Part shown: positions 52,154 through 62,637 of the stretch, in pieces
Layout of the letters: every line of letters begins with the position of its first letter
Numbering within the stretch: the first letter of the stretch is position 1
Source: Clostridiaceae bacterium
Lineage (GTDB): Bacteria; Bacillota; Clostridia; Lachnospirales; Lachnospiraceae
Direction of reading: 5' to 3'
DNA: 64,000 nt
Assembly: GCA_902363735.1 (NCBI GenBank)
Contig: CABJBA010000003.1
Coordinates: forward strand, 310,001-374,000
Made by a program: the position numbers and the translations under genes
The notes under the pieces: model-generated
Seen by the model: the letters and a program-made list of their open reading frames with translations, nothing else
What the model was told of the DNA's origin: nothing
Database searches by the model: none

Positions 52154-52993
52154 TTATCCTTTCACACTTCCTGCAGTTACTCCGCCGATAATAAATTTAG
52201 ACAGGCATAAATAGATAATGGCAACCGGTACAATCGCAATGGTAATCAGCATGTAAACCTGCCCCATATCAAATTTCAAAAAATCCGCACTCCGCAGCTG
52301 GGCAATTAATATGGGAAGCGTTTTCTTTTCATTGGTTTTCAGCACAAGGGAAGGAACAAAATAATTGTTCCAGGAAGCCACAAATGCAAAGATTCCCTGT
52401 ACAGCCAAAGCCGGTTTTATAATCGGTATTACAATATAATTAAATGTAAAAAATTCATTAGATCCATCAATTCTGGCCGACTCTACGATCTCAAGAGGCA
52501 GATTGCTTTCAAAATAAGATACCATAAAGTAAAATACAACCGGAGCTGCCATCGAAGGAAGGATCAGAGGAATGAAGCTGTCCATAAGCCCTATTTTACC
52601 AATCAAACTTAAAAATCCCAGAGTTGTGACCTGTGTTGGAATCATCATAATAAGGATGATAAAAAGATAAACTGCATTCCTGAATTTAAATTCATATGCG
52701 TGGATTGCATATGCGGTAAGCGCTGATACATATACAGACAAAGCAGCAGAAGCACCGGCAATGAACAGACTGTTGATAATTCCATGGAGGACAGGCAGAT
52801 TCTTGTTATGAAGCACATTATATAAATTGGAGCCAAATGATTTTCCCGGCACAAATGAGAATCCCTTTGCAATTTCCGGATGGGATCTGGTTGCATTAAT
52901 AATCAGGCAATAAAAGAAGAACAGACATAAAAATGTTAAAATTGACAGTACGGCATATATACATGCCTTTTCTATATTGATCACTTTTTTCAT
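52154..52993 (-). CDS. Sugar ABC permease, MalG type
   Basis: The 279-residue protein has six helices and the EAA loop E-S-A-R-I-D-G-S-N-E. Its ATG shares one base with the previous stop. It forms the channel together with the upstream permease; no ATPase is encoded here, so a shared MsmX-type ATPase from elsewhere is likely. Confidence 0.93.
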   Translation of the reverse strand: MKKVINIEKACIYAVLSILTFLCLFFFYCLIINATRSHPEIAKGFSFVPGKSFGSNLYNVLHNKNLPVLHGIINSLFIAGASAALSVYVSALTAYAIHAYEFKFRNAVYLFIILIMMIPTQVTTLGFLSLIGKIGLMDSFIPLILPSMAAPVVFYFMVSYFESNLPLEIVESARIDGSNEFFTFNYIVIPIIKPALAVQGIFAFVASWNNYFVPSLVLKTNEKKTLPILIAQLRSADFLKFDMGQVYMLITIAIVPVAIIYLCLSKFIIGGVTAGSVKG

Positions 52994-53928
52994 TATTTTG
53001 CTCCTCCTCTCTTTTTACCTGATCCCGTAAGTATAAAGAACACCACAAGACTGAGTGCTGCTGTAATAATAAACAGTATTACGGATAACGCCCCCGCCAT
53101 ACCATAGTTTTTGCTATATAAGTGATTGTTTAAAAACATGATTAATGTCATGCTGGTCCGGTCTGGGGAGCCTTTTGCATTGGTCAATACCTGTGGAACA
53201 TCAAACATCTGAAGTCCGCCGATCAGTGAAGTAATTAATACATAAATAAATATTGGTTTTATCGTTGGCATTGTTATTTTGGTAAATATCTGAAAAGGTT
53301 TTGCCCCATCAATGGCCGCCGCTTCAAACAAAGCAGCGTCAATGCCCAGAATGGCTGCCATGAGCAGTATCGTCGTGTTTCCAAACCACATCATAAAATT
53401 CATAAGACCAATCAGACCTCTGGTTCCCCATACGGTAGCCAGATAACGAATCGGACTGTCTGTTGCGCCCATCTTTATAAGAAGGTTATTCATTGGGCCA
53501 TCATCTGAAAACAAAGCGAAAAACAGCATTGCAAAAGACGCAGCCATAATTACGTTGGGAAGGTAAATAACTGTTTTAAAGAACGAACTTCCTCTTAGCC
53601 TCATACGAAAATCAGCAAACCAGACAGCCAGAATCAGAGAGATGATAATCTGTGGAATAAAGCCAATAATCCAGAGAATCATGGTATTTCTAAAGTACTT
53701 CATGAGGTCGCTCTGAAAAATTGTGATGTAATTTTCAAATCCAACGAAGTTAGGCCCAATCTGAGTCAATCCTGAACGGTAATTTTCAAATGTGCTGTTA
53801 TAAACCGTATTTACCAGAGGAATAAAGGAAAACACAATATATGTGGCAAAAAACGGTATCAGAAATATGTATCCCCATTTGGAGTAGCTGATCCTTTTTC
53901 TGGCTTTTACTTTTTTTTCTTTTACCAT
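52993..53928 (-). CDS. Sugar ABC permease, MalF type
   Basis: The protein has 311 residues, starting at the ATG after AGGAGG at 53928; the in-frame upstream ATG lacks one. It has six helices and the EAA loop E-A-A-A-I-D-G-A-K-P. It partners the MalG-type permease and the binding protein of the same operon. Confidence 0.93.
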   Translation of the reverse strand: MVKEKKVKARKRISYSKWGYIFLIPFFATYIVFSFIPLVNTVYNSTFENYRSGLTQIGPNFVGFENYITIFQSDLMKYFRNTMILWIIGFIPQIIISLILAVWFADFRMRLRGSSFFKTVIYLPNVIMAASFAMLFFALFSDDGPMNNLLIKMGATDSPIRYLATVWGTRGLIGLMNFMMWFGNTTILLMAAILGIDAALFEAAAIDGAKPFQIFTKITMPTIKPIFIYVLITSLIGGLQMFDVPQVLTNAKGSPDRTSMTLIMFLNNHLYSKNYGMAGALSVILFIITAALSLVVFFILTGSGKKRGGAK

Positions 53929-53983
53929 GGTGGAGCCTCCTGTTTTCATACAGGACGGGATAATCCCGCCCTGTATCATGCTT

Positions 53984-55396
53984 CTACTCTATTTCTAAAT
54001 CCGGATACTTTTCTTTAATTGATGTGTAGAAATTCTTAAATGCAGTATCTTTGTCAACGGTTCCGTCGAAATAATCATGCATTGCAGTCTGAAGACTTTC
54101 ATTCAATCCCTGATCATAAGGAGAAAGTTTGCTCATATCAATCTTTGCTGCTGCGTCAGAGTACATCTGAAGAGGATTCTGCCCTCCAAGAAATGCTGAC
54201 TTATAATCACTCTTTGCCAATTCTTCCATTACAGATTTGTTATTAACAAAGTCATTCTTTTCTTCTACAATCTTTTTCATAGTCGCATCATCACTGCAGA
54301 TTGTTTTCATAATGTCTGCTATGATATCAGCGTTATCTGTTCCGTTTGCTGCACAAAGCCAGGTTCCGCCCCAGTTATAGGATTCTGGTCCTACAGTTGC
54401 AGCCCAGTCACCATAAACGCCGTTTCCTAATTCCTGTTTACCGCCGTCAGCTTCTGCTTTTGCAAGAGAATTCTTTGCAAGTACGAAGTCTACGCCCCAT
54501 GCCGGCATGAAATATCCAAATACTTTACCTTCAGATCCCTGTCCGGAAGCCCACTCAGCTGCCCAGAGTATGGTTTTCTGATTGTAGCCTTTATCTGTAT
54601 AATCCTTGGTCTGGTCGATCCATTGCTCTAATTTGGTATCAATTACAACTTTCTTTCCATCTACCCATGGAGCAGATACATTATTAGAGAACGTACGATA
54701 GGTATCGTCATAGCCGGATACCATATAATATCCTTTTTCTTTCATCTGAGCAGCTGTCTTATCAAAGGTATCCCAGTCATTGATTGCCTTTTGAACTTCT
54801 GCCGGATCATCGGTGCCTAAAACGTCTTTTGCAATAGAACGGCGGTAAATATAAAGTCCGGGACAGCCCTGCCATGAAATACCCTTCTGTGCACCGTTTG
54901 TATCCTGTGCAATTACCTTTGTGTAGTCATACTGTTTTGACATATCTTCATCTGTAATTCCAATCTCCTTTAAATCAAGAGTATAATCGGAATTAACATA
55001 CTTCAGAATATAATCTGCTTCAACCAGGAACATATCCACTTTATCATCAGCCTTTGCATCATTCTGGTTTAACAGAGCTTCATCAAGAGCATTCTGATAG
55101 GCATTATTTTCACTGGGGGTGGTTACAAAATTAACCGTATAACCAGCTGGAAGTTTGGAGGAATAATAATCTTCATATCTGTCTTTGAATTCATTGTTCC
55201 AGACATAAATATTAATAACCTTTCCCTCTTCACCGCCTGATTGGCTCTGTGCCTCTGTTTTTCCCTCTGCTGCTTTGGCAGTTGTCTCAGCAGTCTTGCT
55301 TCCGTTTTCACTTTGTGCGCTCTTGGTAGAGCAGCCTGCAACCAATGAAGCTGCCATCACTGCACACAGTAATCCACTTACAACTTTCTTCTTCAT
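53984..55396 (-). CDS. Sugar ABC transporter binding lipoprotein
   Basis: The protein has 470 residues, starting at the ATG after AGGAGAGG at 55396; the longer frame begins inside the LacI gene. The lipoprotein signal ends in V-A-G-C (Cys22), then a linker rich in Lys, Glu, Ser and Thr. The domain belongs to the carbohydrate-binding CUT1 group. A cellobiose-type ligand is inferred from the neighbouring GH1 and GH94 enzymes. Confidence 0.9.
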   Translation of the reverse strand: MKKKVVSGLLCAVMAASLVAGCSTKSAQSENGSKTAETTAKAAEGKTEAQSQSGGEEGKVINIYVWNNEFKDRYEDYYSSKLPAGYTVNFVTTPSENNAYQNALDEALLNQNDAKADDKVDMFLVEADYILKYVNSDYTLDLKEIGITDEDMSKQYDYTKVIAQDTNGAQKGISWQGCPGLYIYRRSIAKDVLGTDDPAEVQKAINDWDTFDKTAAQMKEKGYYMVSGYDDTYRTFSNNVSAPWVDGKKVVIDTKLEQWIDQTKDYTDKGYNQKTILWAAEWASGQGSEGKVFGYFMPAWGVDFVLAKNSLAKAEADGGKQELGNGVYGDWAATVGPESYNWGGTWLCAANGTDNADIIADIMKTICSDDATMKKIVEEKNDFVNNKSVMEELAKSDYKSAFLGGQNPLQMYSDAAAKIDMSKLSPYDQGLNESLQTAMHDYFDGTVDKDTAFKNFYTSIKEKYPDLEIE

Positions 55397-55424
55397 ATTT
55401 CCCTCTCCTTTTCTGATATTACTA

Positions 55425-56444
55425 TCATGAAATATTAGCATTACCAACCGATTCACCCATAATCAACTCTCCTTTCACAATAATCTGCTCTATAAAAGTC
55501 GTTTTGGGTTTCTCGATTGTGCTTATCAATTTTTTAGCAGCCTGCACACCAATTGCCGCTGTATCCTGGCGAATGGTTGTAAGCCTTGGGTTCAATAACT
55601 GAGATATTCTGCTGCCGTCGTAACCGGCAATAGAGATATCGTCGGGAACCCTTAAGTTTCTTGCCCGTATTTCATTCAGACCGCCAATCAGGGCAGTATC
55701 ATCCGGGTATAAAATACAGGTGGGTGGATCTTTTCTGTCTAACAGTTCCCTGGTACATGCCATAGCCTGACTGACATCCAGATAATCTGCTTCCAGTACA
55801 TAGTCATCAGGTACTGAAAGCTCATGACTTTCAAGGAAGCGATAGAAGCTTGTGAGCCTGGCCTTGGTTACAGTGGTGCTCACCTGTCCATGTATATAGG
55901 CAATCTTTCTATGGCCTTTTTCGCAGACATACTCCATCAGGCTTTGGATTCCTTTTACGTTATCCGATAAAACAGAAGAACAGTTTTCATTAATGTGATC
56001 GATCGTAATTACCGGAATGTCTCCGTTTAAAAGATCAATTACTTCAGGATTATCAAATTTTACACAGGCAATTACCACTCCATCCACATTTCTGTATTTA
56101 CAGTGGTCATAATAGGAAACCTTTTTTTTCCCTATCTGCCCGTTTATGAATGTAATATCATACCCCTGCTTTTCTGCTTCTACCTTAAACCCCTCCAAAA
56201 CCGCGGCAAAGTACTCATGAGTCAGGCCGCTGTTTGCCTCATCTACAAACAAAACCCCAATGTTGTAGCTTCTATTTGTCTTTAAGGATCTTGCTGCAGC
56301 ATTAGGATAGTATCCAAATTTTTCTGCTGCATTTTTAACCTTTATTTTAGTATTCTCCCCGATGTCGCTCTGATCATTAAGTGCCTTACTCACTGTGGCA
56401 ACAGATACTCCGCAGTGCTGTGCCAGTTCTTTCATAGAAATCAT
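55425..56444 (-). CDS. LacI family regulator of the cellobiose-type operon
   Basis: The protein has 339 residues; the start at 56444 has AAAGGATGAG at a good distance, whereas the ATG at 56453 abuts it. The helix-turn-helix is A-Q-H-C-G-V-S-V-A-T-V-S-K-A-L-N and a ligand-binding domain follows. The gene lies between the ABC operon and the divergent phosphorylase gene, with LacI-type operators at 56461-56475 and 56678-56696. It probably represses both sets until a cello-oligosaccharide is available. Confidence 0.92.
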   Translation of the reverse strand: MISMKELAQHCGVSVATVSKALNDQSDIGENTKIKVKNAAEKFGYYPNAAARSLKTNRSYNIGVLFVDEANSGLTHEYFAAVLEGFKVEAEKQGYDITFINGQIGKKKVSYYDHCKYRNVDGVVIACVKFDNPEVIDLLNGDIPVITIDHINENCSSVLSDNVKGIQSLMEYVCEKGHRKIAYIHGQVSTTVTKARLTSFYRFLESHELSVPDDYVLEADYLDVSQAMACTRELLDRKDPPTCILYPDDTALIGGLNEIRARNLRVPDDISIAGYDGSRISQLLNPRLTTIRQDTAAIGVQAAKKLISTIEKPKTTFIEQIIVKGELIMGESVGNANIS

Positions 56445-56460
56445 ATGTCTCATCCTTTTA

Positions 56461-56475
56461 ACTTAATCGTTTTCG
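56461..56475 (+). promoter_or_regulatory. LacI-type operator near the regulator start
   Basis: ACTTAATCGTTTTCG lies 17 bp upstream of the LacI start codon and shares 14 bases with the site at 56678. Its position suits self-repression. Confidence 0.6.
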
Positions 56476-56677
56476 TATTTTTACTATACCCCTTTTTTGT
56501 ATGAAAATCAACACACTCTTTCATTTTTGTATAATTTATATAGTTTTATCAATTATTTATTATGCATATTTACCAACCATTTTATAGTAAAGAATTTTTT
56601 TTTAAGTTTTTTGAAATTTTCTCTTGTTTTTTTTCTTAAGCCGCGATATTATGACCGTATAACTCCCTATAATCATT

Positions 56678-56696
56678 CTTAATCGTTTTCGAAAAA
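56678..56696 (+). promoter_or_regulatory. LacI-type operator upstream of the phosphorylase gene
   Basis: CTTAATCGTTTTCGAAAAA contains the perfect palindrome TTTTCGAAAA at 56686-56695, with the central CG typical of LacI family sites. It lies 50 bp before the phosphorylase start. Confidence 0.65.
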
Positions 56697-56745
56697 TGTC
56701 GTTTTAAGGGATTTGGGTCATCCAACAGGAAGGAGTTATTCAATT

Positions 56746-59181
56746 ATGAAATATGGATATTTTAATGACCAGGACAAAGAATATGTAATTACTGCCCCAG
56801 ATACTCCTCTGCCATGGATCAATTATCTGGGGAGCGAGAATTTCTTTTCGCTGGTTTCCAACACCGGAGGCGGTTACAGCTTTTATAAAGATGCGAAGAT
56901 GCTCAGGCTCACAAGATATCGTTATAACAACGTCCCTCTGGACAGCAATGGACACTACTACTATATTAACGAAAATGGTACCGTCTGGAATCCAGGCTGG
57001 CAGCCATCAAAAACTCCGCTTGATTTTTACGAATGCCGCCATGGTCTTGGAGTGACCCGTTTCACCGGGAAGAAAAACGGCTTATGCTCTCATGTAACAG
57101 CCTTTGTGCCTTTAGGAGATTCCTGCGAAATTAACCAGGTGACACTTAAAAATGAAAGCGGGGAGCCCAAAGATTTTTCTCTTTATTCCTATGTGGAATT
57201 TTGTTTATGGAATGCCATGGATGATATGACCAACTATCAGCGAAATCTTAATATTGGTGAAGTTGAGGTTGAAGGCTCTGTCATTTATCATAAAACAGAG
57301 TACAGGGAAAGAAGAAACCATTATGCCTATTATTCTGTCAACACCGATATTCAGGGTTTTGATACAGATAGAAATACCTTCGTAGGCGTATATGGTTCTA
57401 ATGAGAATCCAGCTATGGTACAGAACGACAGCTGCGGTAATTCTATGGCAAGCGGCTGGTCTCCCATTGGCTCACATCGGATCCAGCTTCATCTTGAGCC
57501 TGGTGAAGAAAAAACTTTTATCTTTATTCTAGGTTATGCGGAAAACGAACAGGAATTAAAATGGACTGCTCCTGGAATAATAAACAAAGAACCTTCCAAT
57601 ACTGTGCTGGAAAAATACCGCACTGCATTGGATGTCAAGGAGGCTCTCGAAACACTGAGACAATACTGGGAACAGCTTCTTTCCATCTATAACGTAACTC
57701 TGGAGGAAGAAAAAACGGCCCGCATGGTCAATATATGGAACCAGTATCAGTGTATGGTAACCTTCAATATGTCCCGCTCTGCTTCCTATTACGAGTCTGG
57801 AACGGGCAGGGGTATGGGATTTCGGGATTCCTGTCAGGACTTACTTGGATTCGTCCACATGATACCGGAACGTGCAAGAGAGAGAATTATTGATATTGCT
57901 TCAACCCAATTTTTAGATGGAAGTGCCTATCATCAATACCAGCCCCTTACCAAAAGAGGCAATATGGACATCGGAAGCGGATTTAACGATGATCCTCTCT
58001 GGCTGATCGCAGGTGTTTCCGCATATATCCGTGAAACCGGAGACTGGGATATCTTAAAGGAAGAGGTTCCATTTGATAATGATGCCAGCAAAAGCCAGCC
58101 TCTTATGGAACATTTAAGAAGATCTTTTGAATTTACAAAGTCACATTTAGGCCCCCATGGGCTCCCTCTTATTGGGCGGGCCGACTGGAATGATTGTCTG
58201 AATTTAAATTGTTTTTCAACGGAGCCAGGTGAATCATTTCAGACGTCAGGTCCTTCCGAAGGTCCTGTGGCCGAGTCTCTCATGATTGCAGGAATGTATG
58301 TAAAATACGGAAAAGAATACGCTGAAATATGCCGCTTAACCGGTCTGTCGGAAGAAGCCGCTGAAGCAGAAGTCTCTGTAAAAGAGGTATATGATGCTGT
58401 CATTGAATCCGGCTGGGATGGCGGCTGGTTCCTGCGTGCCTATGATGCCTTCGGTAATAAAGTTGGTTCTAAAGAGTGCAAGGAGGGCCAGATCTTTATT
58501 GAGTCTCAGGGATTTTGTGTAATAGGCGGAATCGGAATTGAAGAAGGTCTTGCAGAAAAAGCTCTGGACAGTGTAAAGGAACGGCTTGATACCCCTTACG
58601 GAATCCTTCTTCATCAACCAGCTTATCAGACCTATTATAATGAACTGGGAGAAATATCTTCCTATCCCCCGGGATACAAAGAGAATGCAGGAATTTTCTG
58701 CCACAATAATCCATGGATATCTATTGCGGAAACCATGATCGGAAGAGGCAACCGTGCATTTGAAGTTTACTGTAAAACGGCACCTGCCTATACAGAAGAA
58801 ATCAGTGAAATACATAAGACAGAGCCTTACTGTTATGCCCAAATGATAGCCGGAAAAGATGCTGCCAATTTTGGCGAGGCAAAAAACAGCTGGCTGACCG
58901 GGACTGCCGCCTGGACTTTTGTCTGTATCTCTCAGCACATTTTAGGTATCCGTCCCAGCTTCCGCGGCTTAATTGTGGATCCCTGCCTTCCGGATTCAAT
59001 CGGAGAGTTTTCTGCTGTCCGCAAATACCGGGGTGCCAGTTACCATATTCATGTAATACGAAAAGGGGAGACCGGAAATAGAATTTCTTCATTTCTGGTA
59101 GATGGAACTCCTATTGAAGGAAATGAGATTCCATTCCATGAAGATAAAAAAGAATACCATGTCAATCTGACACTGGGTTAA
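56746..59181 (+). CDS. Cellobiose phosphorylase (GH94)
   Basis: The protein is 811 residues long, the usual length, starting at the ATG after GGAAGGAG; the frame upstream of it lacks a site. The start M-K-Y-G-Y-F-N-D and the general-acid region [10 protein letters not shown] (Asp480) fit GH94 cellobiose phosphorylase, which splits cellobiose with phosphate into glucose and glucose-1-phosphate. The neighbours (ABC importer, GH1 glucosidase, LacI) complete a cellobiose pathway. Related disaccharide phosphorylases cannot be wholly excluded. Confidence 0.9.
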   Translation: MKYGYFNDQDKEYVITAPDTPLPWINYLGSENFFSLVSNTGGGYSFYKDAKMLRLTRYRYNNVPLDSNGHYYYINENGTVWNPGWQPSKTPLDFYECRHGLGVTRFTGKKNGLCSHVTAFVPLGDSCEINQVTLKNESGEPKDFSLYSYVEFCLWNAMDDMTNYQRNLNIGEVEVEGSVIYHKTEYRERRNHYAYYSVNTDIQGFDTDRNTFVGVYGSNENPAMVQNDSCGNSMASGWSPIGSHRIQLHLEPGEEKTFIFILGYAENEQELKWTAPGIINKEPSNTVLEKYRTALDVKEALETLRQYWEQLLSIYNVTLEEEKTARMVNIWNQYQCMVTFNMSRSASYYESGTGRGMGFRDSCQDLLGFVHMIPERARERIIDIASTQFLDGSAYHQYQPLTKRGNMDIGSGFNDDPLWLIAGVSAYIRETGDWDILKEEVPFDNDASKSQPLMEHLRRSFEFTKSHLGPHGLPLIGRADWNDCLNLNCFSTEPGESFQTSGPSEGPVAESLMIAGMYVKYGKEYAEICRLTGLSEEAAEAEVSVKEVYDAVIESGWDGGWFLRAYDAFGNKVGSKECKEGQIFIESQGFCVIGGIGIEEGLAEKALDSVKERLDTPYGILLHQPAYQTYYNELGEISSYPPGYKENAGIFCHNNPWISIAETMIGRGNRAFEVYCKTAPAYTEEISEIHKTEPYCYAQMIAGKDAANFGEAKNSWLTGTAAWTFVCISQHILGIRPSFRGLIVDPCLPDSIGEFSAVRKYRGASYHIHVIRKGETGNRISSFLVDGTPIEGNEIPFHEDKKEYHVNLTLG

Positions 59182-59205
59182 TATTGGAATTGCTGCTGAA
59201 ATAAA

Positions 59206-59243
59206 AAGGTCTTCTATGATAAATCAAAATCATAGAAGGCCTT
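59206..59243. terminator. Bidirectional intrinsic terminator
   Basis: AAGGTCTTCTATGAT and ATCATAGAAGGCCTT pair over 15 bp with an 8-nt loop, between the convergent phosphorylase and amidohydrolase genes; the arms are extended by A and T runs. Confidence 0.8.
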
Positions 59244-59253
59244 ATTTACATTT

Positions 59254-60492
59254 TTATTCATTTACAACCTTGTCTGCCAGACGTAAAAATGCCTGTACAC
59301 CCGCCTTTAGCTTCTTATCAGGTGTATGCTCCTGTTTACAGTGAGATAACCCGCCTTCCGACATAACGAACATCATTACTGTCGGCACCTGTGTTGCCAT
59401 TTCCACTGCATCATGCAGAGGGCCGGAATACATATTAGCCGGCTCTGCAGTTTCCTCTTCCACTGCGGCCTTACACAACTCGATTAAATGATCGTCAAAT
59501 AATTGAGGAGGCACTGTACAAATTTTATCCCATGCTGCAGTAACGCCATGATCCTTTGCTGCCTGGTCAACAACCCGCTGTGCTTCTTCATGCATCTTCA
59601 TCAAATCAACAGGATCAATGGTTCTCTGATCCAGAGAGATCACACATTTTCCTGGTACAATGGTTACTACATCAGGTTCAACACGTACCTGCCCAACTGT
59701 GCATACGGCATCGTATTTCAGGGCAATTTCTTTAAACGACAGTGCTGATTGAGCCGCTGCTAAAAATGCATCCTGACGCATTCTGGTTGGAAAGGAACCG
59801 GCATGAGAAGATTGTCCGGTAAATTCAATGGAATGGCGTTCTACTCCTGCTGCACCATAAACGCAGGCAACATCTTTACCCGTGTTCTCAAGAACAGGTC
59901 CCTGTTCAATATGCAGCTCAAGGTAGCTGCCCAGATTACGGGCTTTCATTTGTGTATGAGCATCTGATATGTTTTCAGGTTCAACATCATACATTCTTAC
60001 CGCTTCCTCAAACGTTACTCCATTTCCATCCTTTCTTCCCATAAGTTCCTTAATATCCAATGAACCACTGGCAGCCGAAGAACCAAAGCAGCTATATCCA
60101 AACCTTGCACCTTCTTCATCAGCCCAGTTAACAGCATAGATTGTCTTTTTGGGCTTGATACCTTTTCTATGATATTGCCTTAAAACTTCAAGAGCACCAA
60201 TAACCCCCAGAGCGCCATCCAGACCTCCGCCATTGGGAACACAGTCTAAATGACTTCCAAATGCTGCTGCTTCTTCTGTTTCACCTTCCATTTTTGCCCA
60301 CTGGTTACCAGCCGAATCGATGGTAACCACTGCCCCCAGCTCTTCTGCCTTTACTTTAAACCAGTCTCTTGCTTTCTGCCATTCCGGCGTCCATGCAACA
60401 CGCTGTGCACCTTTTTCATCAGAAGTAAGCTCTGCCAGTTCCTTTAAGTCCTCTATGGCTCGTTTTGCCCCTTCATCTAAATTGTAAAACAT
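59254..60492 (-). CDS. M20 family amidohydrolase (N-carbamoyl-amino acid / allantoate type)
   Basis: The protein has 412 residues; the second ATG, 7 bp after AGGAGG, is preferred. Metal motifs G-S-H-L-D, D-G-A-L-G, D-E-E-G-A-R-F, H-I-E-Q-G-P and the C-terminal S-H-C-K-Q-E-H mark the hydantoinase/carbamoylase branch of the M20 family, which hydrolyses N-carbamoyl amino acids, allantoate or ureidoglycine-like compounds. The exact substrate is not decided. It is a single gene between two terminators. Confidence 0.85.
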   Translation of the reverse strand: MFYNLDEGAKRAIEDLKELAELTSDEKGAQRVAWTPEWQKARDWFKVKAEELGAVVTIDSAGNQWAKMEGETEEAAAFGSHLDCVPNGGGLDGALGVIGALEVLRQYHRKGIKPKKTIYAVNWADEEGARFGYSCFGSSAASGSLDIKELMGRKDGNGVTFEEAVRMYDVEPENISDAHTQMKARNLGSYLELHIEQGPVLENTGKDVACVYGAAGVERHSIEFTGQSSHAGSFPTRMRQDAFLAAAQSALSFKEIALKYDAVCTVGQVRVEPDVVTIVPGKCVISLDQRTIDPVDLMKMHEEAQRVVDQAAKDHGVTAAWDKICTVPPQLFDDHLIELCKAAVEEETAEPANMYSGPLHDAVEMATQVPTVMMFVMSEGGLSHCKQEHTPDKKLKAGVQAFLRLADKVVNE

Positions 60493-60540
60493 AAACATAC
60501 CTCCTATTATTATTTCTTATTGTATTGGACTTTTATACTC

Positions 60541-62463
60541 TCACTCTATAGTTTTTTGTTGTTCCTGAATTAACCGGATATTGGCCTGTTCTATTTCATT
60601 CAGCATTTGTTCATTAAAATCTTCAACAGATACCGTTCCTTCATACCAACTGCATTGACTAAAATATCTCTCTAATTCTTCATTATTAAACCGTCTGCCG
60701 TGTCTGGCATAAATCTCGTTTTTTGCAATCCGCAGCTGGCTGGCTGAAAGATTCCATAAATCCGGCTCTTGAAGCAGACTGCTGCTGCTGTTAGGAAATA
60801 TAAATTCATATCCGTCATATTTTGCGTTATCAGACTGAATACGAAAAGTCTCCCTGATTTGGCTGACTTCACCTTTTAGTTTCTGATATTCTTCCATTAT
60901 GGCATCATCTTCCATATAAAAAGTCACATCGGTAGGCATTGACATCACATATACACGAGGGCCGTCATACCCCCATATTTCATAATCCGGCAGATTGACA
61001 TAGCTGCCATCCGAGAATGACTGAATATAAAACAAATCCCCATCCCCTGTTAAATCATAGGATTTTTTCTGATGGTAGCTGACCCCATCCTCAAATTCCT
61101 TTCTGACTATCAGGCCGTTCCAATCCTTTGGCAAATTCATTTCAAAGCCTGGTCCCTGAGAGGACATAGTCTCAACACTTGGTTCCTGTTTCGTTTCAAG
61201 CTGCTTTGTTTCTATGGTTTCATTTGCTCTCCATTGATATATTTCCTTTAACATCACACTTCCAAGCATTGCGTAAATAACAGCCACTCCGGTTATAATA
61301 ATCCGGCACACACGCCCGGTCTTATCTTTAAGAAAATCCGAAGACTCCGTATAAGTGCAGACTCCGTACCTCATGGCCTCCCTGACTGCAGCATTTTCAG
61401 GGCTGTATGAAAGCAGAAAATCACAGATATCTTTTATTTTCCCGACCTCACCAGTCTCTTCATAGACTTTCATTTGAATGAACATAATTGAAATACTATA
61501 ATATGCTTCCGGATAATGTTCACAGTATATGTTCACATAAGCTTCTACCTGCCCAAATTTCCGGGCCATATAGGCATTTCTGATTTCAGCTAAAAGAATC
61601 CCTGCTTCCCCCATCCGTTTTAATATGGGATACGTTTTAATAAGTTGTTTCTGGTATGCAAATTCTGAATCAGCTTCTTCTTTTCTTCCAAGTTCCAGAA
61701 AACACGACTGAAGCAGTCCGCTGTGAGCCAGCCGCATCAGTTTCTTTTCCCGCGCATCATTCCAGCCATAATCTGCCAGTTCTATAGCCTGAATATATCT
61801 TCCGCCCCTGGCAAGCCCGATAGCGGCATTATGTACTTGTTTCTTATAATAAGAACTGCTCCAATAAAAACCATGTGCTGCTTCCATCAAAAAGGCAAAC
61901 GCAGCAGTAATAGGCCTGTTCTCCTTTATCAAAATCTCCATATACTTTTTTCCCCAATAAACCTTTAAAGAAATCACACACACCGCAACCGCCAGAGTTG
62001 ATAAAAGAATACTTACTATGCCGTCTGCTGAACCTAAAAAGGCCCACTCATACAAACATTCCCGAAAAAAGGAAAAACTTAATACGCAGATCAAAAACAA
62101 TTCCAGGCACCGGTTCCAGTACCGTCTCCTGTCATGAACCAAAAACCACTGCTTTCCGGCTGCAAAAGCCGCCTGGTTATTTGCATCTTCCGCCAACTCC
62201 AACAGCTTTTCTTTTGCATAGTTTCTCTCTTTCCTGTTGTTTTTAAAATACAAAAACATACCCAGCATCCCAAATGCAAGAATAATATAAGAATATGCCC
62301 GGAGAATAAATGTTTGTTTTAACGGCAGAATTTTGAGTTCTGGAGAATGCAGCTGCTTTCCCTCACTGAATAACAACCACAAGGCAAGACAACTAAATAG
62401 AATGATCAATCCATAATACAAGAAACGCATATTGCTTATCTTCACTCTGCTCTTTTTATTCAT
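60541..62463 (-). CDS. Membrane protein with helical-repeat middle and C-terminal YARHG domain
   Basis: The 640-residue protein has a GGAGTGG site. N-terminal helices lie near 12-32, 52-72, 120-140 and 150-170, then a helical repeat-like region (about 190-385) and a further membrane helix near 400. An extracytoplasmic tail follows, ending in the YARHG motif N-E-I-Y-A-R-H-G-R-R-F near residue 595. YARHG domains are common on cell-surface proteins of Firmicutes, with no clear role. No function is assigned. Confidence 0.75.
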   Translation of the reverse strand: MNKKSRVKISNMRFLYYGLIILFSCLALWLLFSEGKQLHSPELKILPLKQTFILRAYSYIILAFGMLGMFLYFKNNRKERNYAKEKLLELAEDANNQAAFAAGKQWFLVHDRRRYWNRCLELFLICVLSFSFFRECLYEWAFLGSADGIVSILLSTLAVAVCVISLKVYWGKKYMEILIKENRPITAAFAFLMEAAHGFYWSSSYYKKQVHNAAIGLARGGRYIQAIELADYGWNDAREKKLMRLAHSGLLQSCFLELGRKEEADSEFAYQKQLIKTYPILKRMGEAGILLAEIRNAYMARKFGQVEAYVNIYCEHYPEAYYSISIMFIQMKVYEETGEVGKIKDICDFLLSYSPENAAVREAMRYGVCTYTESSDFLKDKTGRVCRIIITGVAVIYAMLGSVMLKEIYQWRANETIETKQLETKQEPSVETMSSQGPGFEMNLPKDWNGLIVRKEFEDGVSYHQKKSYDLTGDGDLFYIQSFSDGSYVNLPDYEIWGYDGPRVYVMSMPTDVTFYMEDDAIMEEYQKLKGEVSQIRETFRIQSDNAKYDGYEFIFPNSSSSLLQEPDLWNLSASQLRIAKNEIYARHGRRFNNEELERYFSQCSWYEGTVSVEDFNEQMLNEIEQANIRLIQEQQKTIE

Positions 62464-62561
62464 TTTCCACTCCTGTAAAAATATTAGAATTAATTTAATG
62501 ATAGCATAAAAATCATTTAAAGGAATAGAGAATTTATTAATATTTTCCCATACATTAAAAT

Positions 62562-62603
62562 CAGCACCAATAATCCGGAAAAATATCCGGTTTATTGGTG
62601 CTG
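62562..62603 (-). terminator. Intrinsic terminator of the EutJ gene
   Basis: CAGCACCAATAATCCGG pairs with CCGG-TTTATTGGTGCTG across a 7-nt loop with one bulge, followed by TTTT on the minus strand. Confidence 0.75.
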
Positions 62604-62637
62604 CAGCGTGAAATATACTACAGAAAACAGGCCTTTC

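Larger units (their letters stand above)
56445..56745. other. 301-bp divergent control region of the LacI and phosphorylase genes
   Basis: A+T-rich with no convincing gene. It contains two copies of CTTAATCGTTTTCG, and the ribosome sites of the flanking genes. The short frame at 56497 has no ribosome site and is not called. Confidence 0.6.

Noticed and set aside
58336..58938. 200-codon frame antisense to the cellobiose phosphorylase
   Set aside because: Complete overlap with a strongly supported GH94 gene; no ribosome site or domain.
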